Assembly: GCA_010093515.1 (NCBI GenBank)
Contig: MU001684.1
Span: 420,486-484,485, forward strand
DNA from: Lineolata rhizophorae
Taxonomy: Eukaryota; Ascomycota; Dothideomycetes; Lineolatales; Lineolataceae
Length of the DNA: 64,000 bases
Direction of reading: 5' to 3'
Below the pieces are notes generated by a model. The model saw only the letters and a program-made list of their open reading frames with translations, did no database searches and was not told where the DNA came from. Numbering within the stretch: position 1 is the first letter of the stretch; each line of letters starts with the position of its first letter. The position numbers and the translations under genes were made by a program. Below are positions 24,864-37,657 of the stretch, piece by piece.

Positions 24864-24930
24864 CCTCGGCCGCCCTAACCTCGCTAACATCCGGTACATG
24901 TGCCGGGGCCTGTAAGTGCCGGTGCCTCGG
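24864..24930 (+). promoter_or_regulatory. Two CCTCGG motifs (FarA/FarB-type) before the thiolase
   Basis: CCTCGG occurs at 24864-24869 and 24925-24930, 224 and 163 bases before the thiolase ATG. In Aspergillus nidulans this hexamer is bound by the fatty-acid-responsive zinc-cluster activators FarA and FarB in front of beta-oxidation genes. Location and gene function agree; the base composition is GC-rich, so chance is not excluded. Confidence 0.5.
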
Positions 24931-25087
24931 CATCTCGGACCAGCTCGACTACAAAGATTCCGGGAGCTCCTCTGCCGACTCCAGATCATCGTCCTTCACC
25001 TACCGTCTCGCTGCCCCGGTCCCTCCTAAAGGATTCGTGTACCCTTTATATTTCTGAACTCTGATCTAGAGCGAAGCGGCTGGCACA

Positions 25088-26731
25088 ATGGCTTCGGAAC
25101 GACTGAACTCCATCCTTTCGCACATCAAGCCCTCGAGCAAGAGCGGCGTGGAGGCAATGTAAGAATCTGAGCGCCTCAGTTTTCCCCTTCTAGTCCCTTC
25201 CGGCGACGGAACGGCACTCTTTCTGTTTGTTGAATAGCGTCACGACATTTATTGATTGCGTTTGGAGCTTACCCCTCGTGACCTCTCCCGTCTTGACCGT
25301 TTACCATCCGCCACACTCGACCCCTCACTTCCGCAACAATGGAAAAAGACTCGTGCTAATAAGATTCCCACTATTCGCAGCCAACAGAAGCACCCGGACG
25401 ATGTGGTCATCACGCTCGCGATCCGCACGCCCTTGACGAAAGCCAAAAAGGGCGGCTTCAAGGATACCCCTCTCGACGGCATAGTATTGAAGATGCTGCA
25501 GAAGGTGGTTGAGAAGTCCAACCTGGACCCGAGTTTGGTTGAAGACATTTGCTTGGGCAGTGTAAGTGTGGCCTCGTTTTGATGTTGTACTTTCATTCTG
25601 CAATATTCCATAGCGGGCCCCTTTCCGTCGATTGTGCCGCTAGTATTAGAGAAATCACGCGGAATTGTTTTACTCAACACGCATGTTCGTACCCCGCCTC
25701 CCCGCTAACCCATCCCCGCGCCCTCCCAGGTCTCCGACGCCAAAGCCGCCTACTACTGCCGGGCGGCCCTCCTCGGCGCCGGCTTCCCCGTCACCACGGC
25801 CTCGTCCTCGGTGAACCGCTTCTGCTCGTCGGGGCTGAAAGCGATCCAAGACATCGCGGCGCAGATCCAAACGGGCGCCATCGAGGTCGGGGTCGCCATC
25901 GGCGCCGAGCACATGACGGCCGGCGGCGACCGGCTCACCCGCCCCTTCTACGACGAGATCCTCGAGAACCCCGACGGCAACGACTGCATGCAGAGCATGG
26001 GCCAGACGTCGGAGAACGTCGGCCGCGACTTCGACGTGTCGCGCGAGCGGCAGGACCGGTTCGCGGCCGAGAGCTTCCGGCGGGCCGAGGCGGCGCAGAA
26101 GGCCGGCCTGTTCGGCGACGAAATCGTGCCCGTCTCGACGCGGGTCAAGGACCCGGCCTCGGGCGAGGAGCGCGTCGTCACGCTCTCCGAGGACGAGGGC
26201 CCCCGCTGGGGCACCACGTACGAGGCGCTGGCCAAGCTCAGGCCGGCCTTCCAGCCCTTCGGCGACCGCAGCACCGCCGGCAACTCGTCCCAGGTGACGG
26301 ACGGCGCGGCCGCCGTCCTGCTCATGCGCCGCGAGCGCGCCGCCCAGCTGGGCCAGCCCGTGCTCGCCAAGTTCGTCGGCGCCGCCGTCGCCGGCCTCGC
26401 GCCCCGCATCATGGGCATCGGCCCCACCATCGCCATCCCGAAGCTGCTGCGCCGGTACGGCGTCGCGCTCGACGACTGCGACGTCGTCGAGATCAACGAG
26501 GCCTTTGCGAGCATGGCGGTGTACTGCCTCGAGACGCTGGGCTTGGACCATCGGAAGATGAACCCGAGGGGCGGCGCCATCGCGCTGGGGCATCCGCTGG
26601 GGGCCACGGGCGTGAGGCAGGTCGTCACCGGCCTGAGCGAGTGCAGGAGGACGGGGAAGAAGGTGCTGTTGACGAGCATGTGCGTGGGGACTGGTATGGG
26701 TATGGCGGGGCTGTTCGTCAATGAGCAGTAG
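25088..26731 (+). CDS. Peroxisomal 3-ketoacyl-CoA thiolase
   Basis: Exons 25088-25158, 25381-25561 and 25730-26731 give 417 residues, the usual length. The enzyme cleaves 3-ketoacyl-CoA with CoA in the last step of fatty-acid beta-oxidation. The catalytic set is complete: nucleophile Cys116 in SVNRFCSSGLKAIQ, the NEAFASM block at 340, His372 in GGAIALGHPLGATG, and Cys402 in SMCVGTGMG. The N-terminus reads RLNSILSHI, matching the peroxisomal PTS2 pattern R-L-x5-H-(L/I) at residues 5-13, so import through Pex7 is expected. The first intron (222 bp) has a perfect GCTAATAAG branch. Two CCTCGG motifs upstream suggest fatty-acid induction. Mitochondrial thiolases lack this leader, so the peroxisomal isoform is the best call. 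Confidence 0.95.
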
Positions 26732-27727
26732 CGAGCAGGCGGGGTTCACGAACTGACGCTTCGACGGCAGCGAAAGTGCAGAGGCCTAAGGATGGAAAAG
26801 CTTAGGTTTTGACTTTGTGTATATACGTTTATGTTGAATGATATATGCGAATTTATCCACATCCCTCGTTGTCCGTTCGGACGCGATTGAACGTAGTAGG
26901 GGCGTCTTCATTTCAGTCGCCTTCGTCCACGCATCAACTCCAAGGACGCAAAGTATGCCTTCGTGAATATTTGACTTGGATAGAAGATATGCAGCAGACT
27001 ATTAGCCTCTCCCGTCCCAACACCTTGTCCAGTTTATGATGCTTGCTTGCTCCCGCCGGGTAAGTAAAAGAAAAAGCTAAATGTCCCCTTACTGTATATA
27101 CAAAAGAGCAACAGTCCACCCACCCCAAGCCCCGAAAATGGCCTCAAGTTCGAATACAAATCCATTTAGTTAACACCTGCCGAGCAGAAATACGCAAACA
27201 GATACTCGCGCCACGTGCAGAAAAAAAAAATAAAATCTATGCATCCGCAGAACTTCGCCCCGAAAAGTAAATCAACGCAAGCCGACCCAGTTCGGCACTA
27301 AGCAATGTATCAAAGAGCCTCTGTGCCATGCCGAATCTTCTCCGCAGCATGGAACCGCCTGCGGTGGTGTAAATAGAAGTGACGTACCCATCCGAGCCCT
27401 GTTAGCTTACGGGTTACCTCTCTCGCACCTCATCAAGCTCACTCTTTGCTCGAACCCGACACAATCTCAACTCATACACAACCGCTGTTCAATTCAATTC
27501 AACAAAATACCCCACGCTCCCAACATTCTCGCAAGGAATACCTACCCCACAGCAAAAATGAACGGGCACCCGCCGGGCCAAGCCGACCATCAGGCGCAGC
27601 CAATCCTTCGGCGCCTTCGCTGCCACTTTGTTTTACCCAACCACACACTCCTCTTCTGCCCTTCCAGCATACTTACTACAACAGCCACCCCTCCCACCGC
27701 TCATAATCCCCCTCCCATCCATGTTTC
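26732..27727. other. Convergent 3' intergenic region
   Basis: Lies between the thiolase and the Atos-like gene, which converge. It holds 3' UTR-like AT-rich sequence (26800-27260) and then CA-rich sequence. No gene or structured RNA was recognised. Confidence 0.45.
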
Positions 27728-29840
27728 CTACAACACCTCCTCAACCCCCTTCATAGCATCCTCCTCCAAATCCGACCTCATCTCCGCCTCCCCCACATCC
27801 ATCTCACCCCTCCTCTCCTCCGCCAACCCCGCCGCCAGTAACCCCTTCAGCCCTTCACTTCTAGCCCTTATACCGCCACCGACACCGACACCCTTCTCCC
27901 TCCCATCCACCTCCATCTCCCCCATCCCCACCCCCACCCTCACCCTCTCAAACCCCACGCCCTCCCCCCCCTCCCTCTCCCTCTCCCTCTCCCTCTCCCT
28001 CTCCCTCTCCCGCGCCGCCGCCGCCGCCGCCCCCCCCTCCCTCCCCGGCCTATACGGGCTAAACCGGGGCTCCGGCACCTGGATCTCGTTGCGCAGGCGC
28101 TCGTGCCCGTCCGGGACGCGGTTGGCGAAGACGACGCGGACGCTCTTGTACAGGTAGAAGCGGGCGCGGGCGGTGCAGCAGATGTTGAGATGGATCAGGT
28201 ACCTCAGGACGGGGCGATCGGGGACGGCGTCGGCCTTGGCCGGGCCGGGGCTGGGCGCGTCGCCGCCCTCGCGCGCGCCCGGCGCCGCCGGCGCCACGCC
28301 CCCGCCGGCCGCGTAGCTGCGCTGCCGCACGAACGTCTTGGTGCCGGGCTCCATGTCCGACACGTCGTAGGGCACCAGGAAGAGCTTGACGGCCGTCTTG
28401 TGCGGGTTCTTGATCACGATCTGGAGCTGGCCGGCGGCCGGGATCCGGTAGCTGCCGCCGGGCGGCGCCTTGCGGGGCGACGCCGACCGCCGCCGCTTTT
28501 GCTTGGTGCGGAGCCGGTGCGCCGACGGCGACGACGACGACGGCGGCGGCGCGGCCGATGTCGTCGTGGTTGTTGCGGCGGCGGCGGCGGCGGCGACGGC
28601 GGCGGCGGCGGGGCCCGGGGCCGGCCCGTCGATCTCGATGTCCCCCACGTCGCCATCCGGCTCTCCGTCCGAGCCCGCAGGCTCGGCGCCGTCGCCTTCC
28701 TGCACGCTCGCGCGCCGTCGCCGCTGCTGCTGCTCTCGCTGCTGCCGCTGCTGCTGCCTAAGCAGGCGGCTACCACGGTCGCGGTCGCGGTCGCGGTCGC
28801 GGTCGCGGTCGCGGCGCCCCTCGTCCGGGTGCGGCAGCGAGTTCTCCAGGTCGATGAGGCCGACGTAGGGCGAGGGTTGGTCGTCAAAGGACCAAGGGCG
28901 CTTCGCCGTCGTCGTGGACGCCGACGACGCCGTCGAACCCGACCGAGCCCTTGATGCCGACGCCGATGTCGTCGCGGTGGTCCCGCCAGACGGCCCCGCC
29001 ACGGACGCTCCAAACCCACCACCAAAACCCCCCGACGCACCGCCCGCACCGCCATTCGCACCCGTCCCCCCGCCCGACCTCCTCACGCTCCCATAGCTAT
29101 AGAACACGGCCGGGAACGGCACGCTGACGTGCGGGGGGCAGCGCAGGCTCTGCCGGCAGCCGGGGCCGCGGCCGAGCACGCCGATCTGGGCGATGAAGTT
29201 GAGCGGGCGGCTGGGCGCCGAGCTCATGCGGCCGCGTAGGATGCTCTCCTCGTAAGAGCCGACCATGGGCGCGCGGCCGGCTGCCGCGAGCGGCGAGATG
29301 TCGATCGGGGACGCGGAAGGCTGCGGCGGCGGCGGGGACGATGCGTGCGGCGCGTCGAGCGGGCGGAGATACGGCGTTTGCGGCGTGGAGTAGGGCTGCT
29401 GGTGCCGGTGTTGGTATTGGTACTGGGGCTGTTGTTGCTGCAGCTGCTGCAGGTGCTGATGGTAGTGGTGCATCGGGCCCAAGGAGCTGCTGTAGCTGGT
29501 GCTGATGCTGCGGCGCGGCTGGTGCGCCTGGTACGGCAGACGCGTGCCGCTCGTCGACGCCGCCTTCGGGAGGGAAGGGGGTGAGAAGCTGCCGCTGCTG
29601 TGTTCGGTCGAGCGATACCCTGCGAGCGCCTGGGGGGAGAAGGTGTGGCGGCGAGCGGCGCGCTCTTCAGCCGTGAGCGGCGCGGCGCAGCCGCCGGAGA
29701 TGGGCGGCACGTCGAGATCGGTTGTGTTGGACTGCTGGACGAGCGGGCTGGTCGGCGGCATGAGGACGATGCTGGACGAGGCGTGCGAAGTGGCCCGCGA
29801 ACGAGCGGGACGGGCCCGCGACGGCTGCGGCTGCGGCTGC

Positions 29841-29876
<36 letters not shown>

Positions 29877-31069
29877 TCCTCCTCCTGCTGCTGCGGCGGC
29901 TCATTGTAACTGCGCGGGTACACCTCATCCGGCAGAGATTGCTGCTGTTGGTGCTCCTGTTGCTCCCCGCGGTGTTGAAAGGGGAGCCGAGACTCTCCAG
30001 ATCCCTGGTACGCCAGTCGCCCGTCTCCCGGCGGAACAGCGTCGGACCCAGGCCCAGCCGAACGGGAGCCAGGCCGCGGGACCGGAACCGGGACCGGAAC
30101 CACGCTCGCCGGCAGCTGCTGCTCCCGGAACGGGAAGCGGGCCTCTACCGGCCCCGCATGCGACGGCAAAGCGGCGGCCGGGAAGCCGGGTCGCCAGGGC
30201 GCGCCCGGGGACGTGGAGAGAGGCGTGTCCAGCCCAGTCCGGGCTCCCTGGCCGCCATCGTACGCCGAAGACGCCGTCCTCTCAAGCCTGTTGTTCCTGC
30301 CATCGTCGGAGCCACTGCTGCTCCTCCTGCTGCTGTCGTCGTCGTAGTCCTTATCCGAGCGGCGGAAATCGCCACGGTGCAACGCCGAACGCGGGCGCTC
30401 AATCTCGTATGCCGGGTTGATGGGATCGCTGCGAGAGCGGTCGGGGGAAGTGGAGGAAGAGGGCGATTCGCGGAGTTCGACCGAAGGAAGGAGCGGGGAC
30501 GCGGTCGAAGGTGTGGTGGAGGTAGACTGGTGGCCGTGGCTGTGTTGGTGTTGACGATGTGACCGATGCGACGGCGAAGGGGAATTTGAGGCGCGCGGCC
30601 GCTGGGACTGTCAAAGCGGAGCTAGGGTTATTCTCTGAAGATCTGAATGGAATCTACCGCAGGTATGTATGTAAAGGCCTGGAAGCACTGCACTTCCACT
30701 GCACTTCCAAGAGGGTCTCTGAAGAAGCACTGAAATTTCCAGCATATCGCTGAGAACTCGGAAAGGGTAGGCACTCACGTTCGGTCCCTGCTGACGCCTC
30801 GCCGCCCAGTTTTTCGGACTGTTTTCCCGCTTGAGGCGCTCGATCAACTGCTCGCGACTTATCACACCGGACGGCCGAGAGTCCATGGCCGCAATGCCGC
30901 CCGTCCACGGGGAATTGTCACTGCTGTTGCGACAGTCGAACCTCGCCACTTCTGGCGACGCGCTCCGAGATGTTCTCTTCCTCTCCGGGTGCCGTCGCTC
31001 GTCTTTGCTGGGCTTTTCGTCAAGCTCGCGAGGCTCGGCGGCCTCGAACGTTTCGTGAAAGATAGGCAT
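27728..31069 (-). CDS. Atos/FAM214-like nuclear protein
   Basis: Exons 31069-30779 and 30607-27728 join in phase 0 (donor GTGAGT, acceptor TTTGACAG) to give 1056 residues. Most of it is disordered: His/Gln-rich near 110-130, a polyGln/Glu tract near 330-350, Ser/Pro-rich blocks, an Arg-Asp dipeptide run near 700 and an Arg-Glu run near 960. Two conserved islands identify the family: LNFIAQIGVLGRGPGCRQSL at about 570, and a C-terminal block from IVIKNPHKTAVKLFLVPYD (about 820) through RPVLRYLIHLNICC to RNEIQVPEPRFSPYRP (about 940). These match the Atos conserved regions (DUF4210 and the meiotic chromosome-segregation-type domain). Animal Atos regulates transcription; the fungal role is not established to my knowledge. 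A nuclear location is inferred from family and composition. Confidence 0.78.
27966..28012. repeat. CTCCCT microsatellite inside the Atos-like gene
   Basis: About seven tandem CTCCCT units. On the coding strand it encodes the Arg-Glu dipeptide run near the C-terminus. Such tracts vary in length between strains. Confidence 0.75.
29823..29892. repeat. CTG/CTC trinucleotide tract encoding polyGln/Glu
   Basis: GGCTGC units pass into CTG repeats and then CTC repeats on the plus strand. These encode Gln- and Glu-runs in the minus-strand Atos-like protein. Confidence 0.7.
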
Positions 31070-32788
31070 AGTGCAGGCTGGTGCGGCGGCGGTGGTGGTG
31101 GAGAGGTGGAGAGCAGTCGTGTGGGCGAGGCATGTGGCAATTGCTCTCGCCCACGGACGTTGAACGTTGAACTCCAGTAGTTCAAGCGTCCTAGCTACCG
31201 CCAGGCCGCCACTGCGGCGGGCAGGCGTGGGTTGGGAATGAAGGCCGGGTGCCGAGTGGAGTGTGAGCTGGCCGGCTGCGGCGGGGTAAATGGGTGGTCG
31301 AGTTTAAAAGCGCAGGTCGCGTGGAGGGCTTTGGTTGCGGAAGCTAAGCAGCTGCGCGGCTTGGCGGAGCTGGACAGCTAGCTGCAGCAGCGGATTGGCC
31401 GGCTCGGCGGGCGGTTGTGTTGGATTGCGGCGATAGGTGGCGGCGGAGACGGACGGGCGGGAGCGAGCGAGAGCGGGTGAACGAGCGACGCCGATTTATC
31501 TGTCGCGTTCCGGGTTCCCGCCCTTGTTTTCTTTGGCGGGGGCGTTGGCTAGAACGCTGGGCAGCTGAGGTCACGACTGAAGAAAGGAAGCCCGGCGGCT
31601 AGCTGCGCTCCGGCCCGGCCGCGGGTATGAGTAAGAAGTTGTAAGTGTTGTACGGAGCTGCCGCCGTCGTGGAATGCGTAGCCAGGCCCGGGCCGAGTCC
31701 AGGGCCAGGGCAGGGCGGGTGGGAGCTGTCTCACGATCTCACGCACGGCAGGGGAGCTTGCTGGTTCTGCTGTACCGGGGGACTAGAAAACGAATGCGCG
31801 GGCAAGGAAACGAGCGTGCTCGGGTAAGTCTGAGGCGATGCAAGAGAGGCGGGCGGGCAGCCAAGCGTCCGGCCGATCGCAGCGCGCAGGATGATGAGCG
31901 GGTGCGGCTGCGAGCTTGGCTTGGGGCCGGGGAAGCAGGCACTCGAGGCCGCCGGCCGCGCTCCTCGTCAGTCGTGTGCCCGCCTCGAGAGACAGGCCTG
32001 GCAGAGAGCAACACCCGAGCGGCATGGAGCACTATGCTGTGCATGTGCTGAGATCGTACCGTTAAGAAAGCGGTCGGCCATGGCCGACGGGAAATACCTG
32101 GGCAAGGCCTCTCCCTTTCTGAGCGCGAAACGGGCGGATCCAACCTCGAATGGCAGCAAGGCCTTGCCGCCGCCGCACAGGCAAAATCGAGTCACAAGGA
32201 CGCGGCCTGGCACTGCGGACGCAAGCCCTGGCCGCCGCGTGCCCACGTTCGGAGCGGCGGGTTTGTCTGCGCCGCCCGTTTCTCATTTGCGCAGGTCTGC
32301 AGTCCAGACCTGAGGGCCTGACAGGCACAAACGCTCTTCCTCCTGTCCTTTTTTATTTCAGACAACCCGACCGCAGTCTGGGAGGAAGAATGCATTCTGG
32401 TGCCCGCACGGATGTGTAATCTCCAGGAGAAAGATGGACCTCCAGAGCCAAATAAAAATCAGTTTATCTTGACTGAATAATAATCGAGCGTACTGCGTGC
32501 AGCCTTGGCCCTGCGCCAGCTTCTGATGCCAGCCGCCGCACGGCCGGTCGAGCTGCGGGCATACCTTCCGCGGGCGGCAAGTCCACCCACCGGCCCAGTC
32601 AGCCGTCTTGGCAACCGACATCGACCCTCCACCACCGAGAGAGAGAGGGAAAAAAAAAAAAGCATCCCCGCCGCCTCAGCGAATTCCAACCCAGACACAC
32701 ACCGCAACACCTCGCGTCGCAACCAATCACCCGGCTCCCCTCCTAGCCAGCAGCACAGCATCGCGAGACCGCCCGGCCGCAAAGCACC
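31070..32788. other. GC-rich divergent promoter region
   Basis: 1.7 kb between the divergently transcribed Atos-like gene and the Fyv7 gene. It is GC-rich with open frames on both strands that look like composition artefacts. A short GA/polyA tract is at about 32638-32660. No extra gene is supported; long 5' leaders are likely. Confidence 0.45.
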
Positions 32789-33533
32789 ATGACCGCCGCG
32801 AAGCACCCTCGCGACGACGCCGCACCCGGCGACGGCGGCCCTCCCGCCACCCGCGTTCCCGACGCGCCGCGCCGGGCGAAGAAGCAGAAGCGCGCGGCGG
32901 CGCCTCGCAAGCGCAAGGGCTTTTCAGTCGGGCCGGCGCACCTGCCCGACGGGCCGTACAGGCGCAAAGGTAGGGACGCGACGCCCCCGACAGCGCGGCC
33001 GCCTCGCTTTTGCTAACGGCCGCGCAGCCCGCAAGATCAAGCGCGGCCTCGTCGAGAAGGCCCGGGCGAAGAGGGACTACGCGAAGCTGAAGCGGCGCGA
33101 GCGCGACGGGCGCGACGGCCGGCGAGACCAGCCCGCCGCCGACGCCGACGCCGACGCCGCGTCCGCTCCCCCCGTCCACCCGTCCCGCCGCGCGCTTCTC
33201 AGCCCCGCCTCGCGCTCCTCCCCGGCGCAGGGCCCGCGCCGCGGCCGCGCGGCGCCGCGGCGCACGGCGGACCCGTTCGCCGCGGAGCGGGCCCGCGGCG
33301 CGGCGCGGCGCGACGAGGCGGAGGAGCGGCGGCGCGAGCGCGAGGGGGCGGCGCGGGAGCGGGAGCGGAGGAGGGAGGAGAGGGCGCGGGCGAGGAGGGC
33401 GATGGCGGGGGCGAGGAGGGAGGGGGCGTNNNNNNNNNNNNNNNNNNNNNNNNNGGGGAGGAAGTTGGGGAGGGAGAGCGGGGTGCTTTTGGAGAGGGTG
33501 AGGAGGATGGTTGCGGAGGAAGGGGGTGGATGA
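32789..33533 (+). CDS. FYV7: rRNA-processing protein Fyv7
   Basis: Exons 32789-32969 and 33028-33533 (TGCTAAC branch, GCAG acceptor) give about 228 residues. The protein is very basic. The signature spans the splice: KRKGFSVGPAHLPDGPYRRK then ARKIKRGLVEKARAKRDYAKL, as in Fyv7, a nucleolar factor needed for 18S rRNA maturation in the small-subunit processome. A long Arg/Glu coiled coil follows (about 155-205) and the conserved end GRKLGRESGVLLERVRRMV. A run of 25 N at 33430-33454 falls inside the coiled coil. The frame is consistent across it as drawn, but the true sequence there is unknown. The middle (about 105-150) is Ala/Pro-rich and lineage-specific. Confidence 0.85.
33430..33454. other. 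Assembly gap (25 N)
   Basis: 25 undetermined bases within the second exon of the Fyv7 gene, in very G-rich sequence that is hard to read. Confidence 0.99.
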
Positions 33534-33989
33534 TGAGGGGGGGAGAGGATGTGGAGGGTAGAATGGCTGGTTTGGTGTGGGTTTGCTTGGCGCTTGCAGG
33601 TGGGTTTGGGGATGTACCTAGATGGAGCCGTCCGCGGCGATTCCCCGGGTCAAGAGGTACCAAGGTACACGAATATGAGATTCACCAAGAATACATCCAA
33701 GGTGGCCACCTGGTTCCGAGCCTAGGAGTTCCTGCGCATGAACGTACAGTACTTGAGTTTACTAGCACAAAGGCGGAATCTATCGATCATCTGGAAGCTT
33801 CCAAGCAACAAGGCATGACCTAGGAAAGAACACGAAATCCGAGGCATACCCAGCACACCAACGCCATCTCATGCCACTCCACCAGCAGGTCCCTTACACC
33901 TATCCATGGTCAATTATCCTTGTACCCAACCACAAGGATTGCCCATCCCGTACACCTTCCCCATAAAGAGCCATCCATCTGAGCCGAGC
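33534..33989. other. Convergent 3' region
   Basis: Between the stop codons of the Fyv7 gene (plus) and MCM3 (minus). Only a chance frame is present; it probably holds both 3' UTRs. Confidence 0.5.
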
Positions 33990-37172
<3,183 letters not shown>

Positions 37173-37657
37173 GATCGTCTGTGCACGTTTGTGCGCTGAC
37201 CGAATGAATCAATCTGAGGACCGAGTAGAGGAAAAGAACGTAGGAAGGAAGCAGGAGTGAGCGAATGTATCTGAGAATGCGGGCGTAGTAGGGAAAGAGT
37301 GGTGCTGCGGCAAAGAGAAAGGTAGGGGCGCGGAGGTTACTGGTTTGGGGGGTTGCTAGTCGCGGCGCTAAGCTGGCGCTAGCCGAAGACGCGTCGACGC
37401 GGACGCGACAGCGCGTCACGCGTCGTAAATTGATCTTTTTTGGTAGACACCAACCTACATTTCTTCGAACTTGGGTCTCCACTCCACAGCCTTTTCCCGA
37501 TCTCTCTACGTGCGCATTTGGACCCGAAGCCTAATAAGAAATCAGCGTAAGAAGGCTCCAAGAACGTACCGGCGATAATCTGCATAGCCGTACCTCTATT
37601 TCTTTCTTACCAACAGAGGCGCCATTTCTCAACGTACTCTGCTCCATATGCATCGAA
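37173..37657. other. Divergent promoter, MCM3 / F-box gene
   Basis: 485 bp holding both promoters and the two ACGCGT boxes. No additional gene seen. Confidence 0.6.
37389..37423. promoter_or_regulatory. Two MluI cell-cycle boxes (ACGCGT)
   Basis: ACGCGT at 37389-37394 and 37418-37423, 217 and 246 bases upstream of the MCM3 start and about 235-270 bases upstream of the divergent F-box gene. ACGCGT is the palindromic site of the MBF complex that drives G1/S transcription, including MCM genes, in yeasts. Two copies in 35 bp next to MCM3 make this a credible control element. Confidence 0.7.

Larger units (their letters stand above)
22414..25087. other. Intergenic between divergent genes
   Basis: 22414-23450 is GC-rich promoter-like sequence with only shadow frames. 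23800-24640 is less GC-rich and contains one weak frame (24139-24468). 24850-25087 is the thiolase promoter, with two CCTCGG motifs. Confidence 0.45.

Noticed and set aside
25670-26749. 359-codon minus-strand frame across the thiolase
   Set aside because: Exact antisense of the last thiolase exon, with biased GC composition. The plus-strand frame has the complete catalytic set.
28103-30562. Plus-strand frames of 283 and 320 codons
   Set aside because: Antisense of the Atos-like gene, with Arg/Val/Leu composition typical of reversed GC-rich coding DNA.
33199-33663. Minus-strand frame across the N gap
   Set aside because: Antisense of Fyv7 and interrupted by unknown bases.
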